NCBI GenBank assembly: GCA_023091665.1
Contig: JALJCQ010000025.1
Coordinates: 248,001 to 312,000, forward strand
Length of the DNA stretch: 64,000 nucleotides
DNA from: Pythium myriotylum
Taxonomy: Eukaryota > Oomycota > Peronosporomycetes > Pythiales > Pythiaceae
Reading direction: 5' to 3'
Shown piece by piece: positions 10,061 to 19,326 of the stretch. The notes below the pieces were generated by a model. The model did not search any database, had not been told where the DNA came from, and was given only the letters and a program-made list of their open reading frames with translations. Position 1 is the first letter of the stretch. Every line of letters starts with the position of its first letter. Both the position numbers and the translations under genes were made by a program.

Positions 10061-10617
10061 TATCACAGGAAGCCTCCCATCGCTAACGGAAACAGTCAGA
10101 TTAATGAAAAGAAACCTCCACGAACAAAGCTCAATACAGCCCATTTCGCTCCCGGGAGCGGAGTCCGCTGAGCAGAGCTGCGTCCATAATAGCGCGATCG
10201 CAGATAGAGATCACCTCGTGTGCTCCACCCATGAGGCTGCGATCGACACAGCTTCTTAGGAGCAAAACCGAAAAAGACACAACTTTTCGATACTTTGACT
10301 TCGTCTCGTCTTTTCTGGATGGATGCTTAAGGTAGTGCAGGTCATACTGTGTTTGTACTGCACCGCACCAGGCATCCGCTTGCTTTTACGAAGACGCAGA
10401 GAGACAGTGTTGGCATTTTTTGATGTCGCACCACCATTCCTACAACTCCACCTGCCCCGAGACGTGTTGCGCCATTTCATCATGAACTGTTGCAACATCT
10501 TGGAGACGTTGGGTGAACTCCGAGTTCATCCACGCACTCGCTTGGTCTCGACGAACGGCAGCGTGAATCATTGGATCGGAAATGACGACATCGTTGACTG
10601 CGACACACTCACACACA

Positions 10618-10664
10618 CAGACGGTTCCTACAGGTGTCATCTAGATACCTGTAGGAACCGTCTG
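10618..10664. repeat. Perfect inverted repeat, 18-bp arms
   Basis: The arm CAGACGGTTCCTACAGGT at 10618-10635 is repeated in reverse complement at 10647-10664 around an 11-nt spacer. It lies about 220 bp upstream of the secreted-protein gene at 10886. It could form a strong hairpin or mark a miniature transposon end. Confidence 0.8.
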
Positions 10665-10802
10665 GATACGAATAACTGATTGGTACGCTGCTCTACGCCA
10701 TCAGCGGATCCGATCTTGATCTTGTGATTGAGCATCGAGCTCCGAGTGCCGAGCCCGGAGCACTGAGAACTGGGAACGGATCATTGAGTATTTGAGTTGG
10801 AT

Positions 10803-10817
10803 GCTCATTTCCCGATC
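10803..10817 (+). promoter_or_regulatory. Possible oomycete initiator
   Basis: GCTCATTTCCCGATC resembles the oomycete core promoter (GCTCATTYYNCAWTTT) in its first half and lies 69-83 bp before the ATG at 10886, followed by a pyrimidine/A-rich leader. Confidence 0.35.
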
Positions 10818-10885
10818 GACCTCCAACCCTCAACCAACCACACCAACTACCTTCTTACTTACCTCCAGTCGCCTCTAAAGCGATC

Positions 10886-11239
10886 ATGAAGACTCTCGCG
10901 GTGGTCCAAATGGTTGTCTGTACCTCCGTATTCCTGCTTGGCTCCACGAACGCTGTTGGGCCGTGTAGTGGACAGGAAAAAGGGTGTGAGATGGAAGGTT
11001 ACAGGACGTGTGAACAGAAGCATCCTCACAATGTCAAAGCGAGTGCTTGGCCTGCCGTGAGTGGACCAACGTCGTGTTACCAGACCAGCCAAATGGCACC
11101 GAAGCTTATCAAGGGCAGGTACTACTGCTTTTGCAAGGACCCCGGCCCAAAGCCAAAACCAACGCAACCAACAAGTGACGACAAAAAGGGAGAAACGAGC
11201 AAAGGCAAGAATGGCAAAGGCAAAGGCAAACGCGAGTAG
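10886..11239 (+). CDS. Small secreted protein with lysine/glycine-rich tail
   Basis: This 117-residue protein has an N-terminal signal peptide (MKTLAVVQMVVCTSVFLLGSTNA). The mature region has seven cysteines (CSGQEKGC, YRTCEQ, SCYQ, YYCFCKD), then a proline-lysine linker and a strongly basic tail (GKNGKGKGKRE). No xLR motif or known domain is seen. The tail may bind nucleic acid or act as a nuclear-targeting signal; this is inference. It has a good ATG context and a candidate initiator 70-80 bp upstream. It sits in the same effector-like block as the xLR proteins, and its GRYYCFCK segment loosely recalls the CTC segment of the protein at 13091. Confidence 0.75.
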   Translation: MKTLAVVQMVVCTSVFLLGSTNAVGPCSGQEKGCEMEGYRTCEQKHPHNVKASAWPAVSGPTSCYQTSQMAPKLIKGRYYCFCKDPGPKPKPTQPTSDDKKGETSKGKNGKGKGKRE

Positions 11240-11639
11240 CTTCGGCTTTGGGTTTGACTCCGCGTTCGCCTGTGGATGTGTCTGTGGCTGGAACTGTAGC
11301 TGCAGCTGTGACCTTCGCGTTGGCCGAGTCAGTTCGAGCCAAGATGATTCCACTCGTCCAAGAGAGGAGAAACAAAGTAAAACCGAAGATGATGATGAAG
11401 TCTACTGAATTCGACAAGTGGACCCTAAAAGCCATAAAAAAGAAGACCCGAGATGCCTGAGCTTGAAGATAACAGCAAAAACAAAGAAAACAAACAGTAT
11501 CAAGCAAGTAGAAGAAAACAAAAAACTTCCTTTGTTCCAGAACACAGTTAGTAGCTTGTCGGATCCAGAGCAAGCAACGTTTAAATCTCATGTCGCCTTG
11601 GGCTGCTACTACTGGAAAGAATGTTCCCGAAGTGCGTCC

Positions 11640-11990
11640 CCGAACCAACAACCCGTCCGAATGTTTCGGTTTACTCGTAGGCTTGCAAGCAGCGGAAGAC
11701 TGCCGCTGCAGAGAAAATGTTTGTCGAGGTTAATACGCTCGTTCTCAGCCAGCTCCAACGATGCCGCCCAATGACATTGATGGCGACATTCCCAATGCGC
11801 TGGAGTCGATCACGTGGCTGTGGGCTATGCGAAATCGATGGATCCCTTTTACGGTCATTGGCGACAGCCAAATGATCATTCGGCAAATATCGCAATATCG
11901 ACCACCTCACAATGAACACGTCCGCGTCATCAACAACCCCTCGCGCCTCATCGTTGACCGACTGCACGTACTCGTCGAAACGCAAACTTG
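11640..11990 (+). pseudogene. RNase H domain relic 2
   Basis: The open frame from 11761 encodes NALESITWLWAMRNRW then FTVIGDSQMIIRQIS, the conserved core of an RNase H domain (xExxxLxxGLxxA then VxGDSxLVxxQ, catalytic Asp retained). The first strand with its RGNPGP motif and the last helix are missing or out of frame, so it is a fragment. Confidence 0.6.
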
Positions 11991-12489
11991 AAGGAGTTGG
12001 GATTGGTGTGTTTCGAACTAGAAAGGTTTGGCCGTGAAATTTAACATGCTCGTCCGCTTTGATACTTCAAAGCAACGTGCGATGGTTAGATTGGAACTTG
12101 CCGTCGGTGGCTTCGAATCCTGTCCCACTCTTGAAAGATTCCAGGAACAGGTACTTCATCCATCGAATCCACTCCAGCCCTCGAAGAGAACTTGTTGAGC
12201 TCGGCCGTTGCGGTACATTTATTGAGCGCATGTGACGCAGTGCACGTCGTCGGCCTCGGAGGTTAGCTGCGGCCGACCGCGCACACGCGCCAACTGACTG
12301 CAACGCTGAACTGTGGCAGCGTAGGACTCGTTGAACTCAATCGTCTGTATCATCATCATCGTCATATTGAGCGTAGGATGCTCCTCTGGTAACCAGCAAC
12401 CAGACTGGTTGCTGGAGCCAACTTCGCTGCATACGCCATAGAAGGCGTCCATCATGTTGCCGCAGAGAGAGGCTCGCAACAGATGCTTT

Positions 12490-12640
12490 GCTATCATATC
12501 AACTACTTCAACCATATATGCAACAGTCGCAGGTCACTTCAGTAGCTGTAGCTCGGACATTCTGTGGCTGCAAGACGTTTACGGACGTCGCGGAGCTAGA
12601 CCAACCACTACATAACGATGGGGCGAGACGGAATCGAGTT
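12490..12640. repeat. Worn interspersed repeat, copy 3
   Basis: It shares CATCAACTACTTCAAC and TAACGATGGGG with 7212-7350, and is preceded by the same EGVHHVA coding remnant. It is more diverged than copies 1 and 2 are from each other. Confidence 0.45.
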
Positions 12641-13090
12641 TGCATGGGTGGCCGGAACATCAGGAGTACGATGTAGCTATCAAGAATGGATACTGAGATC
12701 ATGAATGCATTGCTTCTAAACTTTGAATCCATCCTTTTCATGCGGAAGCCACAGGTATTAATGTGGAGGCCCAATATCACCCAGAACTCTCGGTCCCCAT
12801 CACATCAGATAGACAGCTCTATCACATCCACGTTCTCCCGGGCTGGGTGGCATCCTGTCTTCGTCCTGCGCAGCAAGCTCATAATGGCTTCGACGGAAAT
12901 GCCCTCTTGCGCCGGCACCACCCCGTGGGTGTTGCTACAGTTGCGCTCGGTTGCACGAATGCATATCGCCCCCATCACTTCCCCGGGCTGCGCACGGAGA
13001 CATTTGAGCTATCCTATTCACAATCCAAAGTGCCAAGCTAAGAGTACCAGCGCTCACTCACCCGACCGACGAATCGACCGATTTTTCTGC

Positions 13091-13483
13091 ATGAAGACCA
13101 TCTCCATCTTTGCTGCAGTGAATGCCGTGGCGAGTTGTGTCTTCGCCGCGCCAGAGGGTGCCGCCGTTGGAAATCACCTCCGATCGGAGAAGGACCCAAG
13201 AGGGCTGCAAGAACTATGCAACGATATCGCCTGTAAGCTCACGGCGCCGAATTCCATCTGTGCGAACGCGGCTATATACAGCTTCGCGAAGTGGCGAGGA
13301 ATTCACTATCTGGCGATCGGAACATCTACGACTACTCCGCCGTATACCGTCACCTATGTCGGAACCAAGTACAATCCTCAAGGAAAGCCTGACTTCCACT
13401 GCACTTGCTCTCAGAATGTGCAGGCCGTGATTTCGGGATGCCATGTCACCGGAGATCAAGCCCCGTGCGGCATGGGGCAGTAA
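13091..13483 (+). CDS. Small secreted cysteine-rich protein with xLR-type header (candidate effector)
   Basis: This 130-residue protein is read from the ATG at 13091; a longer in-frame version reaching 12686 lacks any sensible N-terminus. A signal peptide (MKTISIFAAVNAVASCVFA) is followed by NHLRSEKDPRGLQ. Against the proteins at 6099 and 8398, L30, R31, S32, R37, L39, Q40 and C43 fall at the same residue numbers, so these are one family with header LRS-x(4)-R-x-LQ. The mature part has seven cysteines and a similar start (C-x(4)-C ... S-x-C-A) but is otherwise diverged. It differs from copies 1 and 2 in promoter and orientation. Confidence 0.85.
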   Translation: MKTISIFAAVNAVASCVFAAPEGAAVGNHLRSEKDPRGLQELCNDIACKLTAPNSICANAAIYSFAKWRGIHYLAIGTSTTTPPYTVTYVGTKYNPQGKPDFHCTCSQNVQAVISGCHVTGDQAPCGMGQ

Positions 13484-15089
13484 ACCACGTGTCTCTAGCT
13501 CATTGCGCGGCAAAAAGTTACTCCTGGCTTCCAGTGCAATCAGAATACGGCCTCGGTATCGATCCGGTGGACGGACGTGCCACGAGACTCAACCAGACTA
13601 TCAGACTTAGAGATGCATTCCTCAAGTGCTGCCTGTCAATAATGATACTGAGCATGAACACAGAGTTTGTTGTCTGTCGCATCCAGTGCTGCCCGCACCG
13701 CAAATCTGTCTCGAACGAAATTAAGGAGGACTTCATCATGGAAGTACTCGTTAAGTGGAGTGCACCAAGTCTGAATACCAAGTGACTGGAGGGCGAAAGT
13801 GCGCACCCGTGAAACTTTCCAAGTTCCACGGTCTCCTCGACGAGAACCACTACCCGGCAAATCACCCGTTTCCGGTTCGGACTCCAGTGCATGTGCTCTT
13901 TTTTAACAGCAGCTCACGAGGCAATCCCGGCCCCGGAGGAGCTGGGGCACACATACTGTGGAGCTCTGCTGTCAGCCTCACAGACGCAGCCACCACTGTC
14001 AATCAAGCGGATTCTCTCGGCCTCCTGGACGTCCTTCAAGCGTCAGTTGACAATAAGTGGCACGACCTCACAGCCATCGACACGAATACGCTCTTACTTC
14101 ACCAGCTCCGCGAGTACCAAGCGCCTCGGAGCGAGCGGTTGCGGCCACTTTACCAGAAAGCCACACGAATTGCTGAACTCGTCGGTGTGCAACGCTGCAG
14201 GTGCGAGCCCACAACACCATGGTTGATGCCCTGGCCAACTATGCGGTGGGCACACTCACGTCCGCCACCCCACAAGCTAGTCATGAGAGTCACATCACTA
14301 GTTTTACCCAGGGCGAATAGGCGCGGAAGTTTGTTGGTGTTGCTGCAAAAGGTCATACAAATCCGAACCATACCCGCCCGAGAACTCCCGGTGTGGTCGC
14401 CTCGGATCCGCTATCTTTGCTTTTTTGCTTTGAAGCCGAGGTCTATTGAATCGCACTCTCATGAATTCTATAGCCCGTGTTTATCGACCCTGCGGAGTCG
14501 GTCGCGAGCAGCCGACATGGTTGCACATAGTGGAGCCCATCTTCACCGAACGCATCTCCACCAAGCGTGTCTAGCACACCGTCTCGTCCCTCGTGCGTAT
14601 TCCTCACGCGGGCCACAGTTAGAGCAGCAGATCCATCGTTCTGCTGTGGCACGTGTGCTTCACACACGCACCTGCAGAAGACTCTGGTCGTCGGGGCTTA
14701 CGACAACTTCGTGCGTTCTTCGCACCCTGAGGCGCACGCCCGTCGTGCGCCTTCTGTCGCATGACTGGCCGGTTTGTTCTGCAGCTCCGGACTTGTCCGC
14801 GCGTGGCCTTGGAGCGCCCTGGACAACCTTTCTTGCATGATCGTCGCAAACGAGTGGCTCCCGTCGCGAGGTCCTTGGAAGAAGCTGGAGATAGTCAATC
14901 GGTAGCTTCCGCAAAACGAAAAGTCAGATTCGTCATCTTGTTGAGGAGTGTTGAGGATTGAGAGAGCTAGACTTTCAAACTCATGCCATTGTTTTGTATT
15001 CTTCCGTTAGCACAAAGAGAATGGACTAACGAAAATGTGGACAGGAAGGAGAACCGGCAAGAGAATTGAACAAGCCAGCTGCCGCTCAC
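13484..15089. other. Intergenic with RNase H relic
   Basis: Contains the RNase H relic at 13800-14320. From 14320 to 15089 only overlapping shadow frames on both strands are seen, with no recognisable product. Confidence 0.5.
13800..14320 (+). pseudogene. RNase H domain relic 3 (nearly full length, frameshifted)
   Basis: The frame encodes FFNSSSRGNPGPGGAGAHIL, then NQADSLGLLDVLQA, then IDTNTLLLHQLREYQAPRSERLRPLYQ. After a one-base frame change near 14198 it continues HNTMVDALANYAVG and ends at 14320. These are the four conserved blocks of type-1 RNase H, but the first catalytic Asp is Asn and the Glu is Asp, so it is inactive. It is the best preserved of the three relics in this block and probably derives from a retrotransposon. 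Confidence 0.7.
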
Positions 15090-15398
15090 TCACCCCTGCG
15101 AGCCCTGGGTGCATTTTGTGACGGCGAATATCTTTCCTCCGCAATATCCTTCGCTGTCCAAATATCTCTTCTCCCCGGCATCCAGGAAGGTCGTATTGAT
15201 GTAGACATCATACACAAACCATTCCCCTTTTGCCACAGGAGTCCCCGAACCAACTTGTTGCTTCTCCTTCACCAGCATAGCTTTGACCGCCGCAATCGCA
15301 CATTTCGGGTTAGCAGCTGAGACATCGCAGTAGATGGTGTGGTATTTTGCGCGGGTAATGATAGGTAATGCAGCAGCAAAGACAGCAAGAAGCTTCAT
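15090..15398 (-). CDS. Small secreted protein with four cysteines
   Basis: This 102-residue protein starts at the ATG at 15398 with a short signal peptide (MKLLAVFAAALPIITRA). The mature part has four cysteines in a C-x(8)-C ... C-GGKIFAVTK-C layout. The opening C...CAIAAVKA and the closing GG-x-F-x(4)-C recall the xLR proteins at 6099 and 8398, which end GGG-x-FTI-x-N-C, so a remote common fold is possible. No xLR motif is present. No known domain is recognised. Confidence 0.75.
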   Translation of the reverse strand: MKLLAVFAAALPIITRAKYHTIYCDVSAANPKCAIAAVKAMLVKEKQQVGSGTPVAKGEWFVYDVYINTTFLDAGEKRYLDSEGYCGGKIFAVTKCTQGSQG

Positions 15399-16287
15399 CT
15401 TGGAGGGAGCTGAAGTGTTGGTCGCGTGCTAGGCACGAAGCTTGTTTGACAATGAATAAGCTTGGGCCCAGCTCCTGAGCACGGTACACATGGTGGGCAA
15501 TCAAGGAGGAGTCCAACAATTCCTCTTGGTTTGCATCATGCCATCGAAGTGCAGAAGCGCACAGCCTCATTTTACGAGCCTTCTACCAAGGACTTCATCG
15601 GATCTTCAACCAGTAGAGAGGTTGCAGAAGGCGGCGCCACTCAAAAGGAACGATCTTGAGGTTTCGGCGGTGACTTGAATGGAGAACAAATGTCGATCGT
15701 CAGCTCCTACTCGCGCCAGCCCAGTAAGCAGGTGCATCAGCAACGTTTCTCATCACCAAACGCCTACAACCCGATTGCTGACACCGTCGACGCCCGAAGA
15801 AAGTGGAGAAATGGATTCCGCTGCCTCCCGCAAGTACATTCATGCCAATGGTATTGTTCAACGATGCCTGACCACCAAATTGTTGGTCGTGGTAATACTG
15901 TCGATGTGACGTTGGCTATGCTGTATGGTCCCAGAAACGTCACATGAAGACCGTTGGGCAGCAGATTCTGCAAACTGTACACTGGTTTCACTGCCTCGAA
16001 AATGGTAGATAGGAGTTTCATACCGGATAAACCTCGTTTTACATGGTGGGAAGCGGGCGATTTAGTTCGTTTGGCGTTTGAAGATGCTGAGAACGAAAAC
16101 AGTCGATAAACGGGTGAACTCGACTACATCGCTCGGAGGAAATTCTTCCTCGCGAGTTTTTTTGCAATGGCAACTTGGCAGATCACTCGCCACATGCCAA
16201 CAACTCACCTGAACCACAGCACTCCACACGATTGCACTCCATTCCTATCACTATTTAATAAACAGCCTCGGAGCTGGGGCCTGCCGA
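15399..16287. other. Intergenic; possible decayed secreted gene
   Basis: A minus-strand frame at 15764-16021 starts MKLLSTIFEAV and carries one CTC pair, like neighbours in this block, but its signal peptide is poor and it has no other support. It may be a decayed relative. Nothing else was recognised. Confidence 0.35.
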
Positions 16288-18722
16288 TCACTCACTGTCG
16301 CTATCCAATAGATCAATGATGTCTGGACCTCCTCCCCCGCCTCCGCCGCTCGCTGGCTTGGGCGCACTCTGCCGCCGTGAATCAAACGGATTGTTCACGT
16401 TCGGGTGATTGCGAGACAGCTGCGCCATGGCGGCTGCGAGGGCAGTCTCGGCTGCGCGATTCGTTCCAGGGCCAGATGCTGTCGCCGTGACTCCACCGGT
16501 GGATCCGGAGGACGCGGACCACGCCGGTAACGCCGTCGACGTCGTGTTTGTCACCGTTAGTGAAGGCAGCGCGCTGTAAGAAGCGGCAGCCGACGTCGTC
16601 CAGTTGCCGTTCGCCAGGTCTACGTGGGCGCCGCCGTTCGTCGAGCCAAACGTTGAGAACAGGTCCAATGGGAAACCTTCGCTGCCACTCGACGTTCCGT
16701 TCGCCGATGGCATCTCCCACACATCGCTGTCCACCGTAAAGATCGCCACGTCGTCGTCCGAGAGACTCGCTGTGCTGTCAGGGACGTTGGTTGGAGCAGT
16801 GGTCGTTGCGTTCACCGAGAGCGTCGGCACAGCGTTTGCTGCCCCATCGTCTTCGTCGTCGCTAGATAATAAGTCGATCTCGAATGGCGCGTTCGCCGTA
16901 CCCGGTCCTGCGGTCGCTGCCGGGGTCTGTCCTGCTGCTGTGATCACTGCTGATGTGCCGTTCTCTGTGGCCTCCACCTTGACGCGCTTTTGTGGAGGCG
17001 TCTCGGGCTCCTCGTCTACCCTTCGCTTCCACGTCGCGTCTGGCATGATCTCTACTTCTTCCAGATCTTCGTCGCCTTGAACTTCTCGCAATAACTTTTT
17101 GAAATAAGGATCGATCCGCAAATCAGATGCTCGGATAAACTACCGCCATAAAGATGTTAGCCTCTCTTCGTCTGTCAGGGTGAAGAAAAGGTTTCGTCCA
17201 CTTACATTATGACAAACTGTACATCGGTAGTGTCGAGACCGCGCCTTCTTGTTGAACATCAAAAATGTCTTGAGATCAAAACACTGTAGGTGTTTGCAGT
17301 GCACGCCCCTTGCCGGGAGGTCAATCACGCACAGGCCAAGTGGACATCGCACGGAAAGGATTGTCGAGGTGGCGACGACCGCATCCTCGTCGTCGTCGTC
17401 GTCACTACCAAATGACTTGATCACTTCGTTCTTGGCCTGCTCGTATGTGATGCTCTCGGACGCAGCGCGAACCTCGTCAATAATATCGTTGACATTGCGA
17501 AACTCGACGATCTGCACCATGAAGCAAAATACCATCGGGTTCTCGCCTGTCCGTACCTCGATCGTGTTGCGTCCCACGCGCGAGTACGGAAACAAGTTCG
17601 CAGGCTGTTCTCTGAGTACTTTGGATGGATTTGACTGTCCAGGAGGAGCTCGTTGCACGAGAGGCAATGAGAAACCGTTGGCAGCGACAACGCTCGTCGG
17701 TGGCCAGCTTGTGCCTGTTCCCAGCTCTTCTTTCACGATAAAGCACCGTAGCTGCAGCTCCAGAAAGCCTGCGGCCATGGTGCCTGGCGTAGGCTCACGT
17801 TTACTGTACAAGTCGTTGATGTCCTGGTCCGTGACTGAGTATTCTATTCGAAACGACGCCTGATTGCGGTGGAACTTGACAAACACAGGCGCCAGTACGG
17901 TCTTCTTGACCCGCAAAAAAGGGTCGCAGATTTCAGCACGACACCGCTCGCAGTACCAGTCCTCGGTCGTCGCACTCACGAGCTGGTGGCATTTCGCGTG
18001 GACGCGGATCCCGCATTCCAAGCACGACACGACTTTTCCCGACGCGGCCTCGCTGCCGCAAAAACACCGCGCACCATTCAGCGACGCCGGCGTAGCTGCT
18101 CGCAGCAACTCGTAGCTGGCCGACTGGCTAGCGCTCGCTGGCGGCGGCGGGACGAGGTGGTGATTCTGTTGTGGTCGTGGGAGCGGTTGCGTGTGGCCAT
18201 TGTACGGGATGGGTCGGCCGTAGCCGCCTGGCGGGTGCGTTACCGGCAGATTCCTTGGCATGGGCAGCGGACGCCCCATCGGTGCAGGCGGTGGGTTTGG
18301 TACGGTCGTGGAGGGCGGCGCTGTCGAGCCTGGCGCCGGGTAGGCGGGCGTGGGCACGGGCATTCGCGCGGCCGCGGCATGAGTCTGTAGGCTTCGCAGG
18401 CCGAGGTTGAGCTGGTCGTTGTAGTACGCCGACGTCGCGTGGTTGGATGCATTGTCGTTGGCCTTGGCTTCCATTTGCTACCACGACAAAACACCACTCT
18501 CGCTTGTCAATCTCTCTCTCTCTCCTGTTGCACGGTACACGCATCCTACAAACTCCGTACCTCGAGAGACTGGACAATGCGCTCGATGAGCTCCTGCTTG
18601 CGTCCGGACCGCGCGAGGTTCAGGTCTGCGAGCACGAGCTGCAGCTCGCGCACGCGCAGCGTGTTGACCAGCGCGCGCACGTGCGCGGTGCGCGAGCCCG
18701 GCGCGCCGGCCGCAGCCCGCAT
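16288..18722 (-). CDS. SIZ1/PIAS-type SUMO E3 ligase (SAP, PHD, PINIT, SP-RING)
   Basis: Three exons: 18561-18722, 17206-18477 and 16288-17139, with introns of 83 and 66 bp, both GT-AG and phase 0, giving 760 residues. Exon 1 encodes a SAP domain (VRELQLVLADLNL...GRKQELIERI) for DNA/chromatin binding. Exon 2 has a Pro-rich linker, a PHD finger (CFCGS...CLECG..VHAKCH...WYCERC), a PINIT region and the SP-RING (RCPLGLCVIDLPARGVHCKH...CTVCHN). Exon 3 begins FIRASDLRIDPYF, the usual end of the SP-RING block, and carries two SUMO-interaction motifs (EIDLLSSDDED, IIDLLDSDSE at the C-terminus). It transfers SUMO from Ubc9 to nuclear substrates. The PHD finger makes it resemble plant SIZ1 more than animal PIAS. 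Confidence 0.93.
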
Positions 18723-19326
18723 GGCCAAAAGTTGCGACGGGGGGGTTCTCGGTCGATCGGCCACTCCCCGCGCCAGGGAGAGGCTCGAAACGGAGCTCAG
18801 ATCGTCGCGCGTGCACGTCGCGTGGGCCGCGTCGCTCGAGGTCGCTGGGGCGCGCGCGCGGAGGCTTTTCTTGGGGCGGTCGGAGCCTTCCTGTGGGTTG
18901 GGCGTTCCCCGCGGTTCCAATGGTGGCGTTGGCTCCGTCGCAGCTTGTTCTAGTACGCTCGAGGCATTCCATACCGTGTTTTGAGAATCGACCGACGTCG
19001 AGAGGCCAGTTGTACCATGAAATGGGTACACTTGTCGCTCGTGATTACCAAAATAAGGTGAGACGGAGTTGTCCGTGTGACAGAACCAGGTTGGATGACA
19101 TGGGTACACAATTTGGTCCTCCCCTCTCCCAACAACCACCCCGAGACCTGAGAGGGCGTCTGGAGCAATCCATTGCCCATGCAACAGCAAGCGGAAACCA
19201 AGCCAGCTCCTCACTCGAGATTCGGTTCTTTTTCGTCTGGTTACACTCGTTGGGAGGAAGGTTTTCTCGAGATTCCTGGGTTCATGGGGGGAAGAGAATA
19301 GATGATGGATGGGCAAAGACCTCCTT

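Larger units (their letters stand above)
9044..10885. other. Gene-free stretch with RNase H relic and hairpin
   Basis: No intact gene is seen. It includes a short (AC)n tract near 9345-9361, an RNase H relic near 9855-10060, and an 18-bp-arm inverted repeat at 10618-10664. Confidence 0.5.
11240..13090. other. Gene-free stretch with RNase H relic and worn repeat
   Basis: The first 200 bases after the secreted-protein stop are low-complexity. An RNase H relic follows near 11640-11990 and a worn repeat at 12490-12640. No intact gene was found. Confidence 0.5.

Noticed and set aside
12100..12135. tRNA T-loop-like string CTTCGAATCC
   Set aside because: Flanking bases do not pair as a T-stem and no A-box or cloverleaf could be drawn.
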